The notes under the pieces are model-generated. The model was given only the letters and a program-made list of their open reading frames with translations, did no database searches and had not been told where the DNA came from. Below are positions 36,243 to 47,339 of a DNA stretch of 64,000 bases, in pieces; positions within the stretch are counted from its first letter, which is position 1, and each line of letters begins with the position of its first letter. Origin of the DNA: Aphrocallistes beatrix. Lineage: Eukaryota; Porifera; Hexactinellida; Sceptrulophora; Aphrocallistidae. Both the position numbers and the translations under genes were made by a program. Location: the NCBI GenBank assembly GCA_963281255.1, contig OY725488.1:7723524-7787523 (forward strand), in the 5' to 3' direction.

Positions 36243-36650
36243 TTAAAATGGAGAGATGAGGTCCTTGAAGAGCATGCCCAAGTCTTTGGTCAGATCTCCA
36301 TATCCTGGAAACCCGTCCTTTCCTTCTTTCATGTACTTGGCATTCAGGATAGGGAAGCATGTTCCAATCCATAGGAATCGAATCTACAAACAGTATGCAT
36401 TTTAAAAAGGAGATTATGTACTATCATGATGACTTATAATCAATGTTAAATTGGCCAGATAAGTTTTATTCAACACTAATTCTAGTAAAATGAATTTGTC
36501 TAGTTCAAAACTTACCACTGGTGTCAATGCGTCAAAGCATACCCAGCAAGGAGATATTAAAACAAACCATCCAGCACAGAAGTTCCCAATCCACCAGCCG
36601 ATGACAATAAAAATCACGAACCAAATAATACTCCAAAGTGCATTCGCCAT
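36243..36650 (-). CDS. Trp/Cys-rich small membrane protein, copy 2 (two exons)
   Basis: Exons 36650..36516 and 36383..36243 join in phase 0 (donor gtaagt, acceptor tttgtag) to give 91 residues. The hydrophobic half (WSIIWFVIFIVIGWWIGNFCAGW) and the tail (KYMKEGKDGFPGYGDLTKDLG) align with copy 1 at 32786-33070. The intron falls right after the shared (L)TPV/QPV, where copy 1 is continuous. It is likely a double-pass membrane protein with a short cytosolic tail. The two copies lie 3.2 kb apart, converging on the intervening repeats. Family and function are unknown. Confidence 0.75.
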
Positions 36651-37344
36651 TCAAAGGAGTTGAATCAAGAGAATTAGAATGAAGTAGTTAAATATGTGGA
36701 TCTAATACAGATTACATTACATTTGAAATGATATTTATATACTCAATCTTTGATAGAGCCTACTTTTCCTGAGTGTTTTGCTTATTCGCTTCGACTGTAC
36801 TCGTTGGTACAATGGCAAATAATTGTTTCGAACCTAAACTAGGGTAATCAATAATTATCAAATCAACTTATCACAGCCAATAATAACGAACTAATATGTC
36901 AAAGCTACATTCTTAACATTTTATTCCCCGAATCATGAAGATGCATAATATAATATTAAGTTTTATATGCGTATGTAGTTTAATTCGTTCCTAAAATATA
37001 CGCACAGTGAATCCACTAAATCTATCGCAACTAGATTATCAAACTAACCACTTTTAACAGTACTTGTACAACTACATACATAGGAATTCGTGCAGGAAAT
37101 TTAAACAAAATTTAATCATTTAGAGGGTATATTGGAATTCCATTCTCTATATTAGTTTAATATTAAGGCCGAACGATTAGTCTGACCAATGCCCCCCCCC
37201 CTCCCCCCTGTTCATTGGAAAAACTCCATATCAACCTTGATCCATTTGTTCAAATAACGCGTATGAATTAATATATATTAACGATATCCTAAACTGTGAA
37301 TCTGAGCAGCTAAATGCTAGTTGATAATATTCTAAAATAATCCA
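36651..37344. other. Intergenic, no gene seen
   Basis: AT-rich upstream region of the small membrane-protein gene and downstream region of RRP7A; a C-rich homopolymer tract lies near 37192-37208. Nothing else was noted. Confidence 0.55.
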
Positions 37345-38157
37345 TTAAAGAGGTTTGAATTTTCTGTTCAACTTCATAGCAGCCAACTTCTTTTTATCCT
37401 CGTCAAACTTCTTCTGAAGTTGCAGCACTGCATCCCTCTTCTCTTCTCTCATCTGAAATTTATAAAAGTGAAGCAACTCGTTCTTTCTCTTCTTTCTATC
37501 CACTTTCTTCTGTTTAAACTTTGAAATTTTGGACTTGGGGATTTTCCTATTGTTTCTGCCTGTCACAGTTATCCAGCCATCTTCATCAGGCAGATTCTTT
37601 CGCTTTTTGGTCTTGCTATCCTCTAGTTGTCGTCTAGCATCGAACCTCGTCATGAAACCTTTCACTTGAGTTTCAAGCACTTTAATATCTGGTCTCTCCT
37701 CGATATATTCTTTTATCCATGAGCTAACTCCAACTTGTTTAACATGCTCACAGATTAAGGGACTGTCCTTAGACTGTTTGCATAATTTTCTAACCAGTTC
37801 TATCGATAAAATATTCTGAAAGACTACATAAGCATATAGAAAGTTATCAATATCTGTAAGGATTAAACTCAAATAAGGATCTTTCTCTGCTTTAGTGGCA
37901 ATAACCTTTGAGGCACCAGGAGAGCTGCAGAGGTGTAGAGAAGAGATGGCGCCTAAGGAAGAGAACACGTCAGCGATACTGTCTCTGTTTATATAAAACG
38001 GTAACCCTGCCACGAACAGCGTCCTGTCATTGGGCAAGTCTTGCTTCTCGTTGTGGTATTTGTGAAGTTTGCAATAGAGCGAGTGTGGATCTGAAGTTGT
38101 GTCATTGGGGAATTCTACTTTTAGAACATTATAATCTCCTATTCTACAAGAGTTCAT
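37345..38157 (-). CDS. RRP7A: Ribosomal RNA processing protein 7 (RRP7A), intronless
   Basis: 270 residues (human 280). Part of the UTP-C/small-subunit processome needed for 18S rRNA maturation in the nucleolus. An RRM-like fold lies at about 45-125 (TLFVAGLPFYINRDSIADVF, then YAYVVFQN). A linker helix region follows with GVSSWIKEYIEERPDIKVLETQV at about 147-169. The RRP7 C-terminal domain contains DEDGWITVTGRNNRK at about 190-205 and the diagnostic KRKNELLHFYKFQMREEKRD near 220-240, ending in KLNRKFKPL. The last 60 residues are strongly charged and helical. Start is ATG 38157. It diverges from the beta-helix gene across 287 bp. Confidence 0.92.
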   Translation of the reverse strand: MNSCRIGDYNVLKVEFPNDTTSDPHSLYCKLHKYHNEKQDLPNDRTLFVAGLPFYINRDSIADVFSSLGAISSLHLCSSPGASKVIATKAEKDPYLSLILTDIDNFLYAYVVFQNILSIELVRKLCKQSKDSPLICEHVKQVGVSSWIKEYIEERPDIKVLETQVKGFMTRFDARRQLEDSKTKKRKNLPDEDGWITVTGRNNRKIPKSKISKFKQKKVDRKKRKNELLHFYKFQMREEKRDAVLQLQKKFDEDKKKLAAMKLNRKFKPL

Positions 38158-38444
38158 CCTTGTGTAATGTTAATCATTTGAAAACAGGGAAACATTTTTA
38201 CAATATATATATATATATTATATAACCCTCGGATTCCCTCTGATCGAGAACCGGTAATCATTATAAATTATCCCCCTTGATAACTCAAGGGTAATATCTT
38301 AAAGCACTAACTAGGTAATATCCTACTAGGTAATATCCTACTAGGTAATACCCTAAAGTACGCGTACGGGCTGTATATAAGAAACATTCAGTCTTACTAT
38401 CAATAAAATTCTATTTGCAACGAAGTGTTTTCATAGTCTGATCG
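38158..38444. promoter_or_regulatory. Divergent promoter region RRP7A / beta-helix gene
   Basis: 287 bp between two start codons facing away from each other. It contains an AT dinucleotide run (about 38202-38222) and three 15-bp tandem units. A TATATAA at about 38374 lies 70 bp before the plus-strand ATG. Confidence 0.5.
38311..38355 (+). repeat. 15-bp tandem repeat, three copies
   Basis: CTAGGTAATATCCTA repeated three times, the last copy with one change (ACCC for ATCC). It lies within the divergent promoter and might bind a factor or simply be a minisatellite. Confidence 0.85.
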
Positions 38445-41400
38445 ATGGCTACAGTGAGATTTATGACGCTATTATTTGTAGAATATTTGCTCTTCCTTTC
38501 AGTCGCACGAATCTGTAGCCAAACGAATTTGAATCAAGTGTTCCAGAACAACTGCCACCGTCCGAACTGTACTCTCTCTCTCCACGAGAGCGAATACCTT
38601 CTCAACGCACCTATTCAAGTAAGTAACTGGACACATTTTAAAATTATTGCTCCTAACCATACGACCATTAGATGTGTACAGATGAAGAAGGAGAGGGGGG
38701 TGATTGATATTTCTCACACAGAATATGTTGTTCTCGATGGCATTTCGTTCGTTAATTGTTCACGCCCAAAGATTTTTAACAATAGTTATCGAATCCATGA
38801 AGTTCATCATTTTGAGAATATCACAAAGTTTCAATTTTGTTATTCAGTAGTGATAAACAACTGCTATTTCCCGGATTTCTCACAGTTCGCTGTGGTGCTG
38901 AGAAACACTAGCATTGTGCGCCTAACAAACAGTTATTTTAAAGCGAGTCCTGGCACACTATATGCTCGAGCTGTCACTTATGAATTGAGTGACCGCAGAA
39001 ATGTATCACTCCACGTGTATAACACCACTGTAGATGGTTGTAACATGAAATATACGGATCGATTTCATTATGAACATTTATTTTTCGGGTCTGCCATGGT
39101 GATATTTATTAATAAGGCGGAGCATGTTATCATCAGGATCAACGATTCAAAGTTTTTGAATTCAAATTCTATGCAAGGCGGAGCCATTCTGATAGAAATT
39201 CTTAAATCTTTAAAAATATATGAGATAGATATATCAGGCTGTCACTTCGAAAATAATACCGCACTTGAAAAGGTTTCCAAAGGAGGTGCTTTAACAGTGA
39301 GAGCATTCAGTCACGAAGGATATGCCCGAATAAAAAACTGTAGTTTCGTAAAAAATAGAGCTTATAACGGTGGAGCACTAGCTGTCCTCTTACATGAACG
39401 AGATGTAACGTTTGAAGTGAGCATTTCAGATTCGTCTTTTAAAAATAATATTGCAAAATACCATGCTGGCGGTGCAATATACGCTGAAAACATCTACATG
39501 ACAAACAATAATAGCATCCCGATAAAAAATACAAACTTTGAGAAGAATGAAGCCAATAGTGGTGGAGCAATCTTAGGGTTTAATTTTTGGGTGCTACTCG
39601 AGGACAATGTGACCATCAGAGAGAACACCGCATACTACGGAGGAGGGGTCTGTCTCCTTGGAGGTGGGATGACCTTCAGAGGGAGTGATATTGTTTTGGA
39701 GAGAAACTACGCGAAGCATTCTGGAGGTGCGTTATATCTTCATAGCTCAGCTTGGTTGTATCCCAATGGAACCCACACACTTGTAGAAAACAATACAGCA
39801 AATTTACGAGGTGGAGCCATGTTCGTGTATTCGAGATATTATCAAGACTCGAATAGTAACAATTGGAACTTCTGGCAGAGAAACATTGCAAATGAACCAT
39901 CTTGTTTTCTTCAACGTGGCAAGATGAGAGATTCGCTGATATTCAAGAATAACAATGCACATAACTTTGGTCAGTTGTGCATGGGTTATGATATCTATAC
40001 ATCTGGCTGGGCCTCATGTTACAGTGGAGATAAGCCATCAATTTTCCATAATTCAATCACATTCGAAGATAGACGAAAGAACAACTGCAGCATAACCTTA
40101 GATATCCATCGATATAGCAGCAAGATTGATCTGAAATCCCCATGTGAAGTCCAGATAAATTATACCTCCTTAATAAATCCCGTATTTAACTGCGATAATA
40201 AATCTTTTAAAATAGAAAATCTGCATCGCTTTAAGAAACGAGTTATCGATACAATAAATATCCATGCTTCCTATATTCGTAAAAATCAAATCAAATCGGT
40301 ACATTTGTTCTTCCCAGGATACCTATCCAACATTAGTATTCAGAGCTTCGACAACCTTGGAAATCCCGTAGAGACACTAACAACAATTGTTTTCAAGTCG
40401 GTTAACTCGAGGAATTTTAAAATGGAACAATTTGGAGTATCAAAATCTGGCACATTTAAACCGTTTAAAATCAAGAATGTCGACGAAGAAAACTTTGTTT
40501 TCGGGAAGATATGTCTCGAGTCGAATGTCACATTAAACAAAGTGGTGTTTTGTAATTATGTCATCATAGCCAATTGTACTAATCCATTGTCATGCAGTAA
40601 CACCACCAGTCTAGCCCTATTTGGTAGAAATGTAACGATTAAAGACTCATCAATTCGAGTCCCTCCTGGCACTCTACTCAGCTACACAACGACTGTGGAC
40701 AAGGGTTATGTCTTCACAAGGTGCACCTGGAGTCAGTGTACATGTCGCACGTATTTAAAACAAGATTGCAAAATACATCTGAACGCGCTAGGAGAACAAT
40801 GTCTAGAGGGACTAACTTTGCCATTCTGCTCTCGCTGCACCCAGAAAGACCATAGACCCTCACCCCAATTCAGTCTATTCAATCGAATCCTTAATAAAAC
40901 TACGAACTGTTTCAAGTGCACACAACCCTACTTGATGATCTTGATCTACGTAATTATCACTCTAGTAATCACAGTGCTAATATGCGCCTTGGGAATAGAC
41001 GTGTTCTCAGATTACACACGTAGCATTACCTTCTACTCCAGCACCATATACCTCCTCGGAGTGAGCGGTCAGATGTTCGAGTATCAACCGATCTATCGCA
41101 TCCTCTCTGTACCAATTGTCATCATGAATCTTCTCGTAGCTAACATATTCCCGTTTTGTCTCCCAGTCGACGAGTTACTCTCCATGGCCATATTCGAGAT
41201 GGTAGCGCCATTCTTATTCATACTCTATATCGTCATCATGATCATTTGTGTGAAGTATATCCCATACTTTTCTAATTTCGGAAAATACGATCTCGTTAAC
41301 AAATTTTGGACAATTATCGTCCTAATTTATGCACACGTATGTAACCAAGCCTTCCAAATTTTGGATTGCTCAGGAGATTCTAACGAGGTTTTGAGATGGT

Positions 41401-41933
41401 TTTTTGATGCAAAAGAACAATGCCTACTTGGCCAGCATTTAGCTGCCTCAATAACTGCAATTTCGGTACTCTTCATTTTATTTTATTTTCCTTTTCTGAT
41501 GTTTTCCTTCAGCCGTTCAAATAATCCAGAATATCGCTCTTTTGTTCGCATTTACGAGGAGCGCTACAGAGTAGGATACAAACAATGGGAAATGCTCAAA
41601 CTCTACCTAAGAGTTCTATTTTCCTTAATATTCTCGCTACTCCCTATAATCCACTCAGTGGTATTCTTACGTTCGGTGGTTTCAATAATATGCTTGCTCC
41701 TACTGGTACTAAACTCTCTCCTACGACCGGCTACGAATTGGAAGGCAAACCAATTCGAATCAATATGCCTGGCTATCCTAGCATTCAGTAGTTTCCAAGT
41801 TGAAAGAAAATATAAGATATTATTAGTTTTTCCCTACATCATATACATAATATATCTCCTAACTCTCGCAGGGGAAAATGCAAGAGGGTTAATTAGATGG
41901 GGCGTCAAGGCCACAAAGAGATTCTGTATGTGA
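38445..41933 (+). CDS. Right-handed beta-helix protein with C-terminal multipass membrane domain
   Basis: 1162 residues in one exon. An N-terminal signal peptide (about 1-25, FVEYLLFLSVA) precedes a long extracellular part of pmp-like repeats: GGA followed by I, L or M recurs with GGG variants at least eight times between about 240 and 470, usually after NN/FxxN words, which is the rung pattern of right-handed beta helices. A Cys-rich module follows at about 755-830 (CTCRTYLKQDC, CSRCTQKDH, NCFKCTQPY). About seven or more hydrophobic segments then run from about 825 to 1150. Many NxS/T sites suggest glycosylation. Similar pmp-repeat plus multipass proteins exist in several early animals and protists, function unknown; a surface receptor or adhesion role is inference. 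No C-terminal autotransporter barrel is present, so it is not a bacterial pmp protein. Confidence 0.8.
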   Translation: MATVRFMTLLFVEYLLFLSVARICSQTNLNQVFQNNCHRPNCTLSLHESEYLLNAPIQVSNWTHFKIIAPNHTTIRCVQMKKERGVIDISHTEYVVLDGISFVNCSRPKIFNNSYRIHEVHHFENITKFQFCYSVVINNCYFPDFSQFAVVLRNTSIVRLTNSYFKASPGTLYARAVTYELSDRRNVSLHVYNTTVDGCNMKYTDRFHYEHLFFGSAMVIFINKAEHVIIRINDSKFLNSNSMQGGAILIEILKSLKIYEIDISGCHFENNTALEKVSKGGALTVRAFSHEGYARIKNCSFVKNRAYNGGALAVLLHERDVTFEVSISDSSFKNNIAKYHAGGAIYAENIYMTNNNSIPIKNTNFEKNEANSGGAILGFNFWVLLEDNVTIRENTAYYGGGVCLLGGGMTFRGSDIVLERNYAKHSGGALYLHSSAWLYPNGTHTLVENNTANLRGGAMFVYSRYYQDSNSNNWNFWQRNIANEPSCFLQRGKMRDSLIFKNNNAHNFGQLCMGYDIYTSGWASCYSGDKPSIFHNSITFEDRRKNNCSITLDIHRYSSKIDLKSPCEVQINYTSLINPVFNCDNKSFKIENLHRFKKRVIDTINIHASYIRKNQIKSVHLFFPGYLSNISIQSFDNLGNPVETLTTIVFKSVNSRNFKMEQFGVSKSGTFKPFKIKNVDEENFVFGKICLESNVTLNKVVFCNYVIIANCTNPLSCSNTTSLALFGRNVTIKDSSIRVPPGTLLSYTTTVDKGYVFTRCTWSQCTCRTYLKQDCKIHLNALGEQCLEGLTLPFCSRCTQKDHRPSPQFSLFNRILNKTTNCFKCTQPYLMILIYVIITLVITVLICALGIDVFSDYTRSITFYSSTIYLLGVSGQMFEYQPIYRILSVPIVIMNLLVANIFPFCLPVDELLSMAIFEMVAPFLFILYIVIMIICVKYIPYFSNFGKYDLVNKFWTIIVLIYAHVCNQAFQILDCSGDSNEVLRWFFDAKEQCLLGQHLAASITAISVLFILFYFPFLMFSFSRSNNPEYRSFVRIYEERYRVGYKQWEMLKLYLRVLFSLIFSLLPIIHSVVFLRSVVSIICLLLLVLNSLLRPATNWKANQFESICLAILAFSSFQVERKYKILLVFPYIIYIIYLLTLAGENARGLIRWGVKATKRFCM

Positions 41934-42586
41934 TTTCACATTTACTTTTAAATACATTATGCATAGGGCCCATAATAAGTTAGTGTTTTTAAATAATAAA
42001 TCCCTTTGTTAGTAACTGATATGATATATTTTGTTGTGTATATTCAATGTATTATACTGTGCAAGTATATTAAAGGAGACAATCAAACGGCTCAAGTTTG
42101 CTCTACTCAATACAGTCTTGTTTTGTTTAATTGATTTCACCGCCTAGGCGACAAAAAAAAACGACAGATAAGAAACTTCTATTTTGTATGGAGTACTACT
42201 AATAATAAAAAGTTTACAAAAGCCTAGATTAAAAAAACCCGACGTCGACTGTAATTTCTACTGTAATTAATTGATTAACCTCAATCAGGAAATAATATGA
42301 AAATATTAAATAATGAGTAAAGTTATTGATTCAAAAAATTGGAATCTTTCAATGCAATTAATAACAACCAGTGAACCAATCTGGTCCATACAATACACAA
42401 CAAACAAAACCTATTTTCTAAAACATTTGTTCAAATATACAAAAAATATTATCAGTTTTCCATTTACAAATTATAAAATCAAGATAGTTAGAACTTGAAT
42501 AAAACAAATGAGTGATTCCGTCATACTTTACAGCTCACAAAGTATGTACAGCAAGTAATGTTTCCTAGATTTAAGATGTGATTTAG
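41934..42586. other. Intergenic, converging 3' ends
   Basis: 3' flanks of the beta-helix gene (plus) and the kinesin gene (minus). AT-rich; no further gene seen. Confidence 0.55.
41995..42000 (+). promoter_or_regulatory. Poly(A) signal of the beta-helix gene
   Basis: AATAAA 62 bp after the stop codon. Confidence 0.6.
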
Positions 42587-45500
42587 TTAGATATGTCCAT
42601 TGAATGTCTTAGTGGAGAAATTATCTAAAGATGTCTTGGCTCGAGGGTTAGAATTGGTCCTTGTAAGGTCGATACTCTTAGGAGGCGCTGGCGGAGGAGT
42701 GCTCAGATGGGTCCGCGTGTAGAATTGGGAGTTCTGCATCGATTGGACGTGTGTGAGAGAAGTTTTGGGGGCCGGAGGGGGGATTCTACTAGCGTGTGTT
42801 ATTCCAGGAATCGTGGTGGTGGAGAATTCCTGAGATTTTTGAGATAGCAGAATCGGCTGAGTTGAGATAGGTTTGTGAGTGGAGCCGGTTCGCCGGATTG
42901 GTGTTGGCTCCGGTATTTTCTGCTTGGGTCTCACTCTGCCGCCCCCTGCCCTCAGAGTCTTCACGACAGAGACGCGCGGAGTGCTGGAAGAGTTGTTGCG
43001 CGTTCTGAATGTCCTGGGCTGTATCTGGGCTTTCTTTAGAGTTTCTATCTCGATTCGCAATGACGTCGTTGACTTGTGAAACGCTTGAGTCATTTTTTCC
43101 ATTTCTTGTTTCAGTTTTTCGTAGTTCTTTTCTTTAATACTGAGTTTGTTGTCGAGTTTGAAACATTCCTGGGAAAGAACGTCGTTCTCTTTCTGTTTAT
43201 CTTTGTAACGTGCGTTCAATTGTTCCAAATTCTTTTCGACAAACTTGACCCTTTCTTCTTCAACATTCTTAACAGTATCGTCAAGCATGTCTGCTTTAAG
43301 AGTAGAAAGGAGCTTCTTATTCAGTCCATTCAATTTCAGCATTCCGTCTTCCAGAGGCTGAGTGATGCTGTACATATCTGAACCAGCATCTGACTTGGCT
43401 TTCATGTTCAGATTTAGTTGTTTCAGTCTGTTTATCTTATCTTTCAAATCGTCGTGACTGTATTTGAGGTCGAGTTCTAAGTCCTTAATCTGGAGATCTT
43501 TCTCTGACAGCTGGTCCTCTGTCTCGCACACCAAGCGGCTCTTCATAGCCAGGTCTGTACGGAGCGACTCGAGCTGAGAGCGGTGCGAGTCGATCTCTTT
43601 CTCCACCCGGGTTGATAGGGAAGCGAACTGCTGGTCACCTAGCGGACTGCGGAGATCCTCTTCGCTCTGACTAGAATACATGCGAAACTGTCCCATTAAT
43701 TTTTTAACTTTGACTTCAGAATCTCGATTTACTTTTTTTGACTTCTCTAACTCTTTCTCAAACTCTTCCATTTTCTTTTTCATTTCGTTGTTCTCAACCT
43801 CATAAGAAGCCAGATTCTTCTGAGCACACTGAGCATTGCTCTTCATCTCTTTCAGGTAGATGGCAAGCTTCATGACCAAATCTTCATTCAGCTGATTCTC
43901 TACATGTGAAGAGTTCAGGTTGATAGATGGTTCTTTCACGGATTTCAGTGCATGTCCCACAGAGTTGATATCAGAGAAGAGGATAGTGAGTATCTCGACA
44001 ACTTTAGACTTGAAGGTCCTAAATTCTGCTTTGAGAATTTCAGATAGTTTCTGCTCCTCCATGAGACTCGATTCTAGAGAGGAGCAGAGCTCACTTTGTT
44101 CCTGCTTGGCGTTCGTCATCTCTTCAGTGGTGATCGCAAGCTTCTCCAGCTCAGTGATCACCTGCAAGATGTCTTCTTGGCTCTTCGCCACTTCATCCTG
44201 CGTCTCGGTCAGTTTGTTCCTCAACTCTTCACACTCAGATTCTCTCGTTTCTGCCATCTCAGCAATTCCTGCTTTATCTTCTTCCAGTTCACTGAAACTC
44301 TCCTGCATCTCCTCCAGCTCCTGACGCAGGTCATTCAGCGCCTCTTCTTTCTTGTCCACAAGACCGATCAGCTGCGCGCGCTCCTCTTCCCAGTCCGGAG
44401 GGGTGGCGGCTATTTGCGGCAGGGGGCTGGAGTAAGCAGAGTTGAATGAATCGGCCAGATCGCCTAAGTTCAGATCCAGTTTAACATCTGGTACTGCCAC
44501 TTCGGTGCTGGAGCTGGAACTAGGTGGGTTGGTGTCTCCTTCGGAAGTAGGTGGGTTGCTGTCTCCTCCGGAAGTTGGTCCGTTAGAGGTAGCCGTGAGG
44601 CTGACCCACTCCTCTTCTGGGACTTTCTCTCCTGACCTCCACCGCTTGACCTCCCCCTGCACTGAGTCCAGGCAGCTCACAATTCCCTTGTACGACTTCT
44701 TCAATTTGTTGTAACGGGACTTCCATTCATCAACAGTCAGTTCCTCATTCCTGACCACTTTATTCTTGATCTTCTTGGCCCTGCTACCGAACAAGAGGGT
44801 ACTCTTGGTCTCTGACTCGTTGAAGCTGGAAGGAGAGCAGCAGATGGCGATCGTAGTTCTAGCATTGCCTCCCAAACTCTCTTGCAGAACTCGCGTCAGC
44901 TTGCTATCCCGGTAGGAGATGTGAGACTTGTTCATCACCAGGCCTTCTATCACGTTGCCTAGGCAGAGGAGAGACATGTTAATGTTCTTGGCCTCATTCA
45001 GAGTGTTACCCTCTGCTCCGGTCTTCTTGGCCTTCTCAGAGCCAGCCAGGTCCACCAGGTACAGCTTGCCCAGCAGTTTGCGCTTCGTCTCGATGTGCTC
45101 TTGGCTGACCTGCAGGACGAAGACTGAGTGGCTGCGGGAGCTATGCTCATTCATATTGGTAACGGACACATGCCTATTCGCCTTCCCGTCGTCAATCAGA
45201 TCCAGGACTTCCTCTGGAGTTGCTACTGGGTGGTCACTGAGACCCTTCACGAATGGTTTGCCGCGGTCCTCGTGAATAGAGAGAGTTCCCTTTGACATGT
45301 CTAGCAAGTCTCGAATCTCCTCTTTGTAGATCTCGAAATAGGACACTTTGAGTGTGAATTCCACATTGCTAGCAGGATCCATGTTGTAAATATAGTCAAA
45401 TATGTCGTTTATAATGCGCGGAGTTATTCCGTATTTCTCAGGATGCGACAGATCGCCTTCCATCGTGTGCGTTTTGCCGCTAGCAGTCTGACCGTAAGCG

Positions 45501-45748
45501 AATATTGTTCCATTGAATCCATTCAACACATCTTGTATGATTGGTTTAGCGGTAACTTCATAAACTTCGTATTGTGTTGAGTTGGGTTCGAAGACATTGT
45601 CAAACGGATAGACCCCTCCTTGGAGTGAGATAACATTTGGTCTGGGAAAATTAACAGCTTGCTCTCCTCCCAAATCGATCTCTTTCTTGTTCAGAGGACG
45701 CACTCGACAGACAACGCGAATGTTACAAGAATCTGATCCTTCACTCAT
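42587..45748 (-). CDS. KIF5: Kinesin-1 heavy chain, intronless, with a divergent tail
   Basis: 1053 residues in a single exon. The N-terminal motor domain (about 8-325) contains P-loop GQTASGKT at 86-93, switch [10 protein letters not shown], switch II DLAGSE and the kinesin-1-like [15 protein letters not shown], then the neck linker region. A plus-end-directed microtubule motor moving vesicles and organelles is expected. A Pro/Ser/Asn-rich linker (about 370-440) separates motor and stalk, unusual for KIF5. Coiled coil extends from about 445 to 925. The position normally holding the autoinhibitory AQIAKPIR reads AQIQPRTFR, so the IAK triplet is absent. The tail is Pro/Thr/Ser-rich and basic. 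Start is the ATG before [19 protein letters not shown]. Confidence 0.93.
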   Translation of the reverse strand: MSEGSDSCNIRVVCRVRPLNKKEIDLGGEQAVNFPRPNVISLQGGVYPFDNVFEPNSTQYEVYEVTAKPIIQDVLNGFNGTIFAYGQTASGKTHTMEGDLSHPEKYGITPRIINDIFDYIYNMDPASNVEFTLKVSYFEIYKEEIRDLLDMSKGTLSIHEDRGKPFVKGLSDHPVATPEEVLDLIDDGKANRHVSVTNMNEHSSRSHSVFVLQVSQEHIETKRKLLGKLYLVDLAGSEKAKKTGAEGNTLNEAKNINMSLLCLGNVIEGLVMNKSHISYRDSKLTRVLQESLGGNARTTIAICCSPSSFNESETKSTLLFGSRAKKIKNKVVRNEELTVDEWKSRYNKLKKSYKGIVSCLDSVQGEVKRWRSGEKVPEEEWVSLTATSNGPTSGGDSNPPTSEGDTNPPSSSSSTEVAVPDVKLDLNLGDLADSFNSAYSSPLPQIAATPPDWEEERAQLIGLVDKKEEALNDLRQELEEMQESFSELEEDKAGIAEMAETRESECEELRNKLTETQDEVAKSQEDILQVITELEKLAITTEEMTNAKQEQSELCSSLESSLMEEQKLSEILKAEFRTFKSKVVEILTILFSDINSVGHALKSVKEPSINLNSSHVENQLNEDLVMKLAIYLKEMKSNAQCAQKNLASYEVENNEMKKKMEEFEKELEKSKKVNRDSEVKVKKLMGQFRMYSSQSEEDLRSPLGDQQFASLSTRVEKEIDSHRSQLESLRTDLAMKSRLVCETEDQLSEKDLQIKDLELDLKYSHDDLKDKINRLKQLNLNMKAKSDAGSDMYSITQPLEDGMLKLNGLNKKLLSTLKADMLDDTVKNVEEERVKFVEKNLEQLNARYKDKQKENDVLSQECFKLDNKLSIKEKNYEKLKQEMEKMTQAFHKSTTSLRIEIETLKKAQIQPRTFRTRNNSSSTPRVSVVKTLRAGGGRVRPKQKIPEPTPIRRTGSTHKPISTQPILLSQKSQEFSTTTIPGITHASRIPPPAPKTSLTHVQSMQNSQFYTRTHLSTPPPAPPKSIDLTRTNSNPRAKTSLDNFSTKTFNGHI

Positions 45749-45977
45749 GTCTTGGCATCCAAATGACTACACTGCAGAAGATAATTTAAATTCTATTTTA
45801 AAAGTAGCTCTTTATAGGCTTTTATAGCTACTGTAATTACCAGTGCAACGGTCTTGGTGCACGTTAGGAATCCTACTTCTTACAATGCAATACAAACTGC
45901 TTGCATTGGAGCTTATTGGTTAATCGAATTCTAACCTTTTAATTAATCATATGAAACAAGTTAGATTATTTATATTC

Positions 45978-46057
45978 AAGGTTGAAACCGATTGAACCGA
46001 ATACGAATACTGATATTCAGTTCCCAACCGAATATTGAACTATTCGGTTGCAACCTT
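45978..46057. mobile_element. Possible MITE, 80 bp
   Basis: AAGGTTGAAACCGA at the left faces TCGGTTGCAACCTT at the right; AACCGAATA words repeat inside. No clear target duplication. Confidence 0.4.
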
Positions 46058-47192
46058 TATTATTATGTATTTATTCAAAATGTGAATGAATGCTCCGCCA
46101 TTCAAGAATCATTATAATATATTGCCTAATTTATCAAGTATTTTGTGAATGCTCGAGCTTAGATATCGCAACAAAAGCTAGCAATACTATTGCTTGGCAA
46201 TGAGTACGAAGTGTAATATGGACACTAAGTGTAGTATGGATATACTTGCGTATTGAAAGTCACCAGCCAGTTAGTTTAGTATCCAATAACAAATAGAAAT
46301 GTTAACCGCAAGGGCCGGATAAGACACACTAACTTGAATATGTGTCGGGCTCGGTGAGTGGAGATATTAACCCATGTAATATTAGTAGTTCAACGTTGTC
46401 ATACTAGCTGATCGTGTAATGGATCTAACTTATAATGATCGTGGGCGTGCCATTTGGTGAATGCATTGAAAGTAGTGTGCAACGTGCGTGTACTCAGCAA
46501 AATTACCTTGATGAAGCAAGCGTAGTTAGTTTATACCAAATCTCAGAATCAATATTAAGACTCTACCGAAGCTGAGAATAGGAAACCGTATATACTTGAA
46601 ATATTCTCATCCCATCTCTGTAAGATGAAAATAAAGTATTTTAAATTCGTCCATTGAATTTCTTAGAGGATTAGCTCATGCACTGTAGAATGGTACATGG
46701 TTCGTTGAGATCATATAAATACAGAGATTACAGAACTTGATATAAATACCGCTTTAAAAGGCACTTTCTGAAAATGTTGCCATCGAAAGTGGTTTTGGAG
46801 TAATTTTTGTGAATAAAATTCTTGAAAATTGTGAAATGATCGATCAATAAAAAGAAAATAATTAAGAACCAATTAGAACAAGAAATGGAAGGTGTTCAGT
46901 TGAAGAACTGGGATAAACATATATTATGACACTTAACTTTGACCTAAATTTGCTCAGAACTGAAATATATTGAGGGTAGGCAAAAAATTATGACTGACCA
47001 TTAAATTAGAAAAATTTAAAATCGAGTGCGTAATCACGACAAAAATCTTATCAGAGCAACAAATATACCAGGCAGAAACTAATCCTCTAAAGAATTCAAT
47101 AAACGAATTGAAAATATTTATTTGCAGCATCTTTTGAGATACAGATGAGATGAGAACTTTGGAATGCCCTAAGTATGGATTCACGGTACATA

Positions 47193-47339
47193 CAATAGAA
47201 CCTCGTTAATACTTACGTTAGGGGACGGTCGATATTCTTTTGTACTATTAGCCGGAGTGATTTACATGTATTTTCCTCCGTAGGGAGTAAATATATATGT
47301 TTGTATTATCCGGAGTTTCGTATTAACGAGGTTCTACTG
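47193..47339. mobile_element. Tc1/mariner/pogo-type MITE, 147 bp, TA-flanked
   Basis: CAATAGAACCTCGTTAATAC at the left and, inverted, CAGTAGAACCTCGTTAATAC at the right (one mismatch in 20), flanked by TA at both sides. A second word, CTCCGGATAATAC, near the right end has the partner CTATTAGCCGGAG inside the left half. Confidence 0.8.

Noticed and set aside
37192..37208. C-rich homopolymer tract
   Set aside because: Simple low-complexity sequence with no partner or element ends.
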